This document shows, in pieces, positions 56,710 through 64,000 of a DNA stretch of 64,000 nt. Source of the stretch: Tillus elongatus (taxonomy: Eukaryota; Arthropoda; Insecta; Coleoptera; Cleridae). The position numbers and the translations under genes are program-made. The stretch lies in assembly GCA_964006375.1 (NCBI GenBank), contig OZ023262.1:53270917-53334916 (forward strand), read 5' to 3'. Positions within the stretch are counted from its first letter, which is position 1. The number at the start of each line of letters is the position of its first letter. The notes under the pieces are model-generated. The model ran no database searches and was not told where the DNA came from. It worked only from the letters and a program-made list of their open reading frames with translations.

Positions 56710-58808
56710 ACCGATAACTCAAAAAATAATGGACCGATCTTGATAAAATTTGCAGAGTACCTTCCTTTTGCAAGTGGCTTGGATAAGTTCGTTAGCCAGG
56801 AAAATCGGACCAGGTTTTCCCGGAAAATTTTGTGTTTTCTTTATAAAAAAAATCATATCTCCGGAAATAACAAAGTAAGGGCAACCAAATTTGGTACGCG
56901 TGTTTGTATTATAAAGAGTGAACTCCGTACCGAAATTTAGGTTCATAGCTTTAAAGACAAAGAAGTTATGGGCAGTTAAAGCAATAAATGTTGGAGTTTT
57001 CCTCAAAACGTCAAACTCGCAATATTAAACGTCAAAATTGGCAATGTTTAGGCAAAGAATGTAAAACAAATACCATTTGTGAAAAGAAAATGTTGCAAGA
57101 AGAGTGTTCTGCAAACCCTTAAGTTTCAGATTCAACCGTTATTGCCCTTCATTTTACTAAAATGTTTACAGAAAATCCATTTCAAATAGACCCTTTCTCT
57201 GGTGCTTTGGCTGTCAGTTTAGTTAAGTTTGGTAGCTGTTTGGATATTTATTTGTAGGTTTAGTGAAATTTATGGTTTAACGGCCTATAATTTTTTTTAG
57301 GTAATTATCGTGGAACAAATTTGTTAATGCATTTTTGCATTTTTTATCGAAATATGATGCGTTTATCTTAAAAAAAATCTGGACGCAGTAAGTGCGTTTT
57401 GGTTGCGAATTTTCGGTAAATTTGCAGTTAAGCTCCCGAACGCTTTTCAAAACACTGTTTTCAGAAACCTGCCTAGGCCCCCACCCCTCTGGATCCACAA
57501 ACCCCAAGAAAAATTTCTTGTTTACACTCCCCAAGGAAGTTACGGGACCAGGAGTAAGTAGGGGTGCATAATTGTTTTAGCTAATTTTTTTAGAACAAAT
57601 TCGTTAATGTAATTTAGCATTTTTTATCGAAATATTATGCGTTTATACGAAAAAAATCTGGACGCAGTAAGTGCGTTTTGGTAGCGAATTTTCGGTAAAT
57701 TTGCAGTTTAGCTCCCGAACGCTTTTCAAAACACTGTTTTCAGAAACCTGTCTAGGGCCCCCCCTGGATCCACAAACCCCAAGAAAAATTTCTTGTTCAC
57801 ACTCCCCAAGGAAGTTACGGGACCAGGAGTGAGTAGGGGTGTATAATTTTTTTTAACTAATTTTCGTAGAACAAATTCGTGAATGCATTTTTCTATTTTT
57901 TGTCGAAATATGATGCGTTTGCAAGAAAAAAATCTGGACGCAGTAAGTGCGTTTTGGTAGCGAATTTTCGATAAATTTGCAGTTTAGCTCCCGAACGCTT
58001 TTCAAAAAACTGTTTTCAGAAACCTGCCTAGGCCCCCACCCCTCTGGATCCACAAACCCCAAGAACAATTTCTTGTTCACACTTCCCAAGGAAGTTACGG
58101 GACCAGGAGTGAGTAGGGGTGTATAATTTTTTTTAACTAATTTTCGTAGAACAAATTCGTTAATGCATTTTTGCATTTTTTATCGAAATATGATGCGTTT
58201 GTAAGAAAAAAATCTGGACGCAGTAAGTGCGTTTTGGTAGCAAATTTTCGGTAAATTTGCAGTTTAGCTCCCGAACGTTTTTCAAAAAACTGTTCAGAAA
58301 CCTGCAGGTGAGGTCCTAGTAATGTCTCTGAAAACAATTTGTTGAAAAGCGTTCGGGTGCTAATCTGCAAATTTACCAAAGTTTCATTAAATCCTTCAAA
58401 TTTCAATAACTCAATTTGCTATTACCGTAGGCTTTGTTAGATAGAAAACCAACATTTAAGTTTATTTTCGGAAAATTTTTGTATATTTTCAAACCATAAG
58501 TAATTTTGATAAAATATATTACATTGTTTATACTACATAGGCTATACCGGTAATCAGATTGATGCCTGCTCGCATTTGCTATTAAAAACATTTTTATGGA
58601 AAATCACTTCTATAACACATTTGCTGCATCTAGACTTTTGAAAAATGTTTATATATTTTCAAACAATAAATTTGTTTTAATGAAATATGATACATTGTTT
58701 CTACTATATAGGCAACCAAGTTTAATGCCTGTTTTCATCAAAGAAAGACATTTGCTATTAAAAATATTTTAAAGAAAATTCGCTACCATAACGCACTTGC
58801 TGCGTCCC
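56592..58808 (+). mobile_element. large A+B variant with 278-bp tandem array
   Basis: A starts TAGCGAATTTTTT (56592), (TA)n 56630-56706, A body to about 57290, tandem array to about 58300, then module B sequence (1.4 units, including ttgctattaccgtaggcttt) ending tgcgtcccga at 58808. Same order as 47378-49666, differing in the insert. Confidence 0.82.
57290..58320. repeat. tandem array, about 278-bp period
   Basis: ggacgcagtaagtgcgtttt recurs at 57381, 57660, 57936 and 58216 (spacings 279, 276, 280). Each unit has a B-like end, aaatttgcagtttagctccc, a C-rich stretch with ctggatccacaaacccc and a T-rich join with a gaatgcatttttgcattttt-type phrase. About 3.5 units. The frames at 57277-58406 repeat with the units and are not genes. 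Confidence 0.92.
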
Positions 58809-59640
58809 GAGATTTTTTCTAACATGCTATGTTTTAAATACAGATATTTCGGTTCTAAATCCAGCCATTTTTGTTTAGCATAATGCGCTACTTTTTCGCC
58901 TATTTTTGTATTATTAGATATTTAAACCTTGAAGTTAATACAATTAGGAATAACTGATTTTTGTTTGCACGATTTTAGAAAAAAAAATTGTCCTTATTTT
59001 ACGGAAACACTAAAAAAAGTTAACTCCGTATTTTTTACACGAAAATTTGCTGTAAAATTACATAAAATTAAAATTATATAGGTCCCTATCTGCAATTAAA
59101 ATTGCAAAAGAAAGAGAAAACATAAACAATTTTTTTTACGGAAGTTTGAGCCAGTGGAAACTTCACAACAAATTTCTACATGAAAATTTGCAAACAATTT
59201 TTTTCACGACAATCCGAAAATATATATAATAACTTATTAAACATCTATTATTAGTTACCAAGATTTTACAAACAATTCACGAAAAATGAGACTAAAACAC
59301 TAACAAAATATTTTTTACATAAAAATTACAAAAACAATAAATTGAAAAAAGTAAACTTTTTTTTTAACTTTTCACGGAAATTTGAGCCAGTGGAATTAAA
59401 AAAAGTTGGCGTGGAAAAACTAATATTTTCCACACACAAGCTGTCAGAAATCAGAACACTACTTAAGTTTGCCACTTTAACTCATCATTTGACATTTGTG
59501 AAAACAATTTATCAACTACTTATATATTATAAAAATGCAAACATAGATAATCATATCTAATTAATTATTTCTTACCGTTTTTGCACCAAAGTTAATTTAA
59601 ATATTTTAATATGTTTCCTCCAAAATTCGCTAAACAATCA
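58809..59640. repeat. repeat F copies in AT-rich sequence
   Basis: tttgagccagtggaa occurs at 59147 and 59383, giving a direct repeat about 235 bases apart. Between them attattagttaccaagatt and following bases match 30700-30790. The rest is unassigned. No coding content. Confidence 0.5.
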
Positions 59641-60059
59641 CATAATCTGATCGATATTTAGAATTGAATAAAAAAACTGATCCCTACATCAATCATGATA
59701 TGCGATTATAAATGTAAATATTTCCAAAACTAGATCCTTTACGAACGGGGAGCGTTATACAAAATTTTAAGTAGAGGGCATGCCCTTCACCTCTGAAACA
59801 TAACACTAAAGATGTTCCATTTGAAAATAAAATTCAGCCAGTATTTGAGAGCGGTCTGTGTATGGCATCTAGATTTTTTTGACGAACAATATAAACAAAA
59901 CCTCCCTAAATTTGTTAATTGCATGAGACTCCGCCATCTACTGGCAAAAACGCCGTATCATAATTTTTGATATGTCCTAAGAATGTGAAAAGGTACAAAG
60001 TAATCAAAATAACTCGAAAACGGGGAACGCTATAAATATTTTCATCCTTACAATCATGC
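59641..60059. other. unassigned sequence
   Basis: Nothing recognised apart from a few phrases near the palindrome. Confidence 0.35.
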
Positions 60060-60559
60060 ATGAAGCATTTCTAAGGTAAAGCTCAATATATCTGTTATTA
60101 TACAAAATACCAGAAAAAGTTGTATGCGTTAATTACAGGGTGTTTTAAGCTGCATCTTATAAAATTATTTTGACAATCACAGGAGGGGCCATAAGTCGTT
60201 GGTGACACAATTTTTTTTTATTTTTTTTTTTTAATTGAACACGCTGTATATTATTGCATTTATGTATTTTCTATCGAATTATATATAATTCGATAGAAAC
60301 GCTGTATATTATTGCATTTATGTATTTTCTATCGAATTATATATAATTCTATAGAAAATACATAAATGCAATAATATACAGCGTGTTCAATTTAAAAAAA
60401 AAAAAAAATTGTGTCACCAACGACTTATGGCCCCTCCTGTGATTGTCAAAATAATTTTATAAGATGCAGCTCAAAACACCCTGTAATTAACGCATACAAC
60501 TTTTTCTGGTATTTTGTATAATAACAGATATATTGAGCTTTACCTTAGAAATGCTTCAT
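60060..60559. repeat. 500-bp near-perfect palindrome
   Basis: The left arm from atgaagcatttctaaggtaa and the right arm ending ccttagaaatgcttcat are reverse complements. They differ by about one base plus a poly-A/T length change. The centre contains cgctgtatattattgcattt twice on the left side. The arm content is module A body (agctcaatatatctgttatt, ccataagtcgttggtgacac). Such identity means a recent inverted duplication, or an assembly artefact. Confidence 0.9.
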
Positions 60560-60589
60560 ACTTCTTAGGACATTTCTTTTACAAAACCC

Positions 60590-60881
60590 GTATTCACTAC
60601 AGGTTCTTTCTCTTCAAACTGCAAATTTTGACGTTTCAAATCGCGACTTTTTAAGGAGAAAAACTATTATATTTTCAAAGTAATTTTTCTGGTATTTCTT
60701 GACCCTTTTGCACCAAAATAAATTTATCTTTGTAAAATACAATAGATTTTGTTATCCACACAAAATATTTTAGTCTTGTTCGTGTTTCTGATCATTAGTG
60801 ACACCCAAATTTTGTTTCTTTAAATGTTTGTAGTTTTTCTATTTTGACTTACAGATTGTTTGTTGTACAAATTTTAGCCAA

Positions 60882-60977
<96 letters not shown>

Positions 60978-60978
60978 T
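60590..60978 (-). repeat. diverged reversed module A with (TA)n
   Basis: gcaaattttgacgtttcaaa and tcgcgactttttaagg resemble A body in reverse. The TA tract is 60887-60975. Strongly diverged, so borders are approximate. Confidence 0.45.
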
Positions 60979-60979
60979 A

Positions 60980-61349
60980 TATATCGTTGAGATACTGTTT
61001 TTCTGTGATAAGAAGATGAAATAGATTTGTTACTTATACCTCTAGTAATATAAGAGTATTGTCGAGCACTAGGTACTTTTATATATTTTTGTGTGTATAA
61101 GGTGAATGCTGGTGACAATATACAGCCCCTTGATCTTGATGTCCAATGTATCGTTCCCGTAAAGCAACTAACTGGAAAATGAGACATCCTTTTTTAAGCC
61201 TAATTCTTAGAATAAAAATCTTTATAATTTGGAGAGGCGACAAAGTTGTACCGTAACCACAACCCCAACATGTTATACCATTACCATATATCAAAGTGAA
61301 CTCGACAAGTGCCCTATAAACTGTGAGTAATGTACCTGTGGGAATAAAC

Positions 61350-61432
<83 letters not shown>

Positions 61433-61925
61433 TTTTTTGCGTATTAATATATCAGTTGCTTTATCATATGTACAATTCCAAGAGGAATCCTTAATCGGAA
61501 TGGAAGTGTCACCAGGGTAAGATATCACTGTAGAATATTTACTATATTCCAACAGTAAGTCATTCTGTAAATAAGAAACAAAATCGGGCCAAGTATTGTA
61601 CCCTGTGGTAGGTACTCCACAACCCATGGTAATAGGGCCAGTCAACACACCATCCACCCTTTCTCGCTGTATTCTGTCTGTAAAGTAGTTTTCAAACAGT
61701 TTCAGAACAACTCTCCTTATACCGATATTCTCTAATTTTATAATCAATTTGGTATGATTGACAGTATTAAATGCTTTACTCAGATCTAAAAATCCGAAAG
61801 AATCCTAGAATTTGAATCAAATCCATTTGAAATTTTCGAAACTAGCTCAGGAAATGCTGCTTCAGTTGATTTACCACAGCAGAATCCAGACTGACTATAT
61901 AATATGTCATGCTCCACAAAGAAAT
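60980..61925 (-). pseudogene. non-LTR reverse transcriptase, TA-interrupted
   Basis: Minus strand: SQSGFCCGKSTEAAFPEL (61900), FGFLDLSKAFNTVNHTKL (motif A, another frame), IIKLENIGIRRVVLKLFENY, GPITMGCGVPT (motif B region), ISYPGDTSIPI (motif C, where A.DD has become PGD) and ATDILIR. A (TA)n tract (61353-61430) follows, then TVYRALVEFTLIYGNG and the C-terminal end. CR1/Jockey-like. Inactive through the loss of the YADD box and frame breaks. Confidence 0.8.
61353..61430. repeat. (TA)n within LINE coding region
   Basis: About 39 TA units replace or interrupt the segment after the RT palm; the protein similarity resumes beyond it. It stays open in frame because TA repeats code for alternating Tyr and Ile. 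No module A flanks. Confidence 0.95.
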
Positions 61926-61929
61926 GAGT

Positions 61930-62660
61930 CAACGTCGTAAAAACTGTCAGAACATATAGAAAACATGATTCGAGAACGAAATTTTTTTGTCTGTCAGTTT
62001 GTTGGTTTGTGTGTCTGTCTGTTTGTAGCCACGATAACTTTAGAAGGAATTGAGACATCGTCTTCAACTTTGGTATACAGTTAGCACTCGACAAACGAAC
62101 GGTTCGGATTGTTTTTGGGTAAAATCGCTCGAGGGGGTCGCGAATGAATGGGGGGTGATTTGGTGAAAATTGACATTTTTTCGTTAAAGCTCGAGTAATA
62201 TAACGTTATAGGGTTTCTGTATTACAACAGTTTTAATTTCATCAAACATGTGGTATTCTGTGCTGAAATTAAGTTAGGGGCTGAATGTGTGGGGGTGGAA
62301 TATCGGTGACAAATTTTTTTAATTTTTTGTACTAAAACGGCGTAAAAACATCAAAACATACAGGAACGCAAATTTTTTTGTCTGTCGGTCGGTCTGTACG
62401 TCTGTCTGCTGGTTGGCGCAATAACATTCGAACGAACTGAGCTATCATCTTCAAATTTGCTATCCAGTTATCCGACAAAGAAATGCTTCGAGTTGTTTTT
62501 GAGGAAGATCGCTTCAGAGGGTAGCGGATAAATGAGGGGTGATTTGGTAAAAATTGACATTTTTTTTCGTTAAAACTCGAGTAATATAACGTTGTAGAAG
62601 TTTATGGGTACAGGAATACGAATATTGTGTGGTCAACTCATAGACCTAAATTCATTTCAT
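61930..62660 (-). repeat. repeat C, two reversed units in tandem
   Basis: The unit with ttgtctgtcagtttgttgg, aaggaattgagacatcgtct and attgacattttttcgttaaa occurs at about 61975-62210. A second unit at about 62365-62600 has gtctgtcggtcggtctgtac and attgacattttttttcgtta. Diverged by roughly a fifth by eye. Confidence 0.75.
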
Positions 62661-62667
62661 TAGAATG

Positions 62668-63450
<783 letters not shown>

Positions 63451-63568
63451 TAGTTTAATCTGTCTGGAAAGAGAAGGAACCACAAGGTAAGAATAACCTG
63501 CGTGTAGACTGCTAATCTTTTTCAGCAGTCGGTTTATCTGAAATTGACCTGTAGTAATCTACAAAAAT

Positions 63569-64000
63569 TTCGGGACGCAGCAAGTGCGTTAGAGTAGTAA
63601 ATTTTCATAAGAATTGTACACTATTATTATATGGCCTATTACTAAAATTAATACTTAAAACTTACACAGACTTTGATGATCAATTTTAGAGATCCTAGTA
63701 AGCGCACATTCGAAGAATTCCTTCGAAAGTGTTACCATCGATATCTCTCTATTATCAAAAAAAATATCTTATATTGTAACTCCTTTTGAGAAAAATCCCC
63801 AAAACCCAAATTTCTATGAAGTTAAAAAATAAAATTTCCTCATATCTGTAGATGGTGTAAGTCTGTCTAAAAGAAACTTGGATTACAAATTTCATTAAAA
63901 CTACAAAAGATTTCCAGAAGGAAACTTATTTCATATTTAGAAAAGTAAAATATCAAATTATAAACGTAGTACTTATTTTTCCTTATTAATCGCCAGAATG
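63569..64000 (+). repeat. repeat D, second direct copy
   Basis: Starts TTCGGGACGCAGCAAGTGCG and matches 24368-24805 to the end of the window (gaattgtacactattattat, ttaccatcgatatctctcta, ccagaatg). It may extend beyond the window. Confidence 0.75.

Overview
This is eukaryotic DNA, most likely from an insect; the species cannot be told from the sequence. The window is AT-rich and made almost entirely of transposable elements in various stages of decay. The insect assignment rests on mariner-type transposases of the kind widespread in insects, Penelope-like retroelements (PLEs), non-LTR retrotransposons with an apparent DUF4780-type ORF1, tRNA-derived SINEs and a short TTAGG-type tract. I see no bacterial operons, rRNA or CRISPR. 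The only convincing host coding sequence is one 283-bp exon at 10818-11100 (minus strand) with consensus splice sites, so the window may be mostly intron and intergenic DNA of a larger gene.

The commonest element is a composite repeat, called A+B here, with at least nine more or less complete copies and many fragments. Module A (about 0.9 kb) starts with TAGTGAATTTTC, carries a long (TA)n tract about 110-140 bp from that end, and continues through a conserved stretch. Module B (about 0.3 kb) is bounded by inverted repeats of about 35 bp that contain a small hairpin, ACGCA-CTTGC-TGCGT. The start of A and the subterminal end of B form an inverted repeat (TAGTGAATTTTC / GAAAATTCACTA), and the B hairpin lies outside it. 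This asymmetric layout with a microsatellite core resembles the HINE/DINE-1 (Helentron-derived) class, although canonical Helitron ends are not evident. Two large copies (47378-49666, 56592-58808) hold an extra GC-rich unit, as a foldback in one and as a tandem array of about 278 bp in the other.

Layout: 0.8-1.8 kb mariner (minus); 2.9-4.7 kb A+B; 5.1-6.5 kb SINEs; 7.2-7.8 kb transposon 3' end; 9.1-10.5 kb repeat E and a piggyBac-like C-terminus; 10.8-11.1 kb host exon; 11.5-13.0 kb Tc1/mariner element; 13.2-16.1 kb internally deleted non-LTR element; 17.2-18.0 kb another LINE 3' end; 18.1-20.2 kb A+B copies; 20.5-21.8 kb nearly intact mariner-type element; 22.0-24.4 kb PLE and nested LINEs; 26-32 kb reversed A+B copies around a PLE endonuclease; 32.7 kb SINE; 33.9-36.7 kb A+B copy split by a PLE; 37.6-39.2 kb transposon inside (TA)n; 40-45 kb solo repeats, an A+B copy and a 132-bp minisatellite; 45-51 kb A+B copies; 51.6 kb hammerhead-bearing short element; 54-56.6 kb nearly full-length PLE with a hammerhead ribozyme; 60 kb large palindrome; 61-63.5 kb LINE RT and repeat C.

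The most interesting signals are hammerhead ribozyme motifs. The best, at 54123-54165 (minus), lies just downstream of the RT and GIY-YIG domains of a PLE. Related or decayed motifs lie near 2.26, 30.3 and 40.5 kb. A different hammerhead core at 51.63 kb belongs to a short, retrozyme-like element whose second copy (about 54968-55232) is inserted in the PLE with a target-site duplication.
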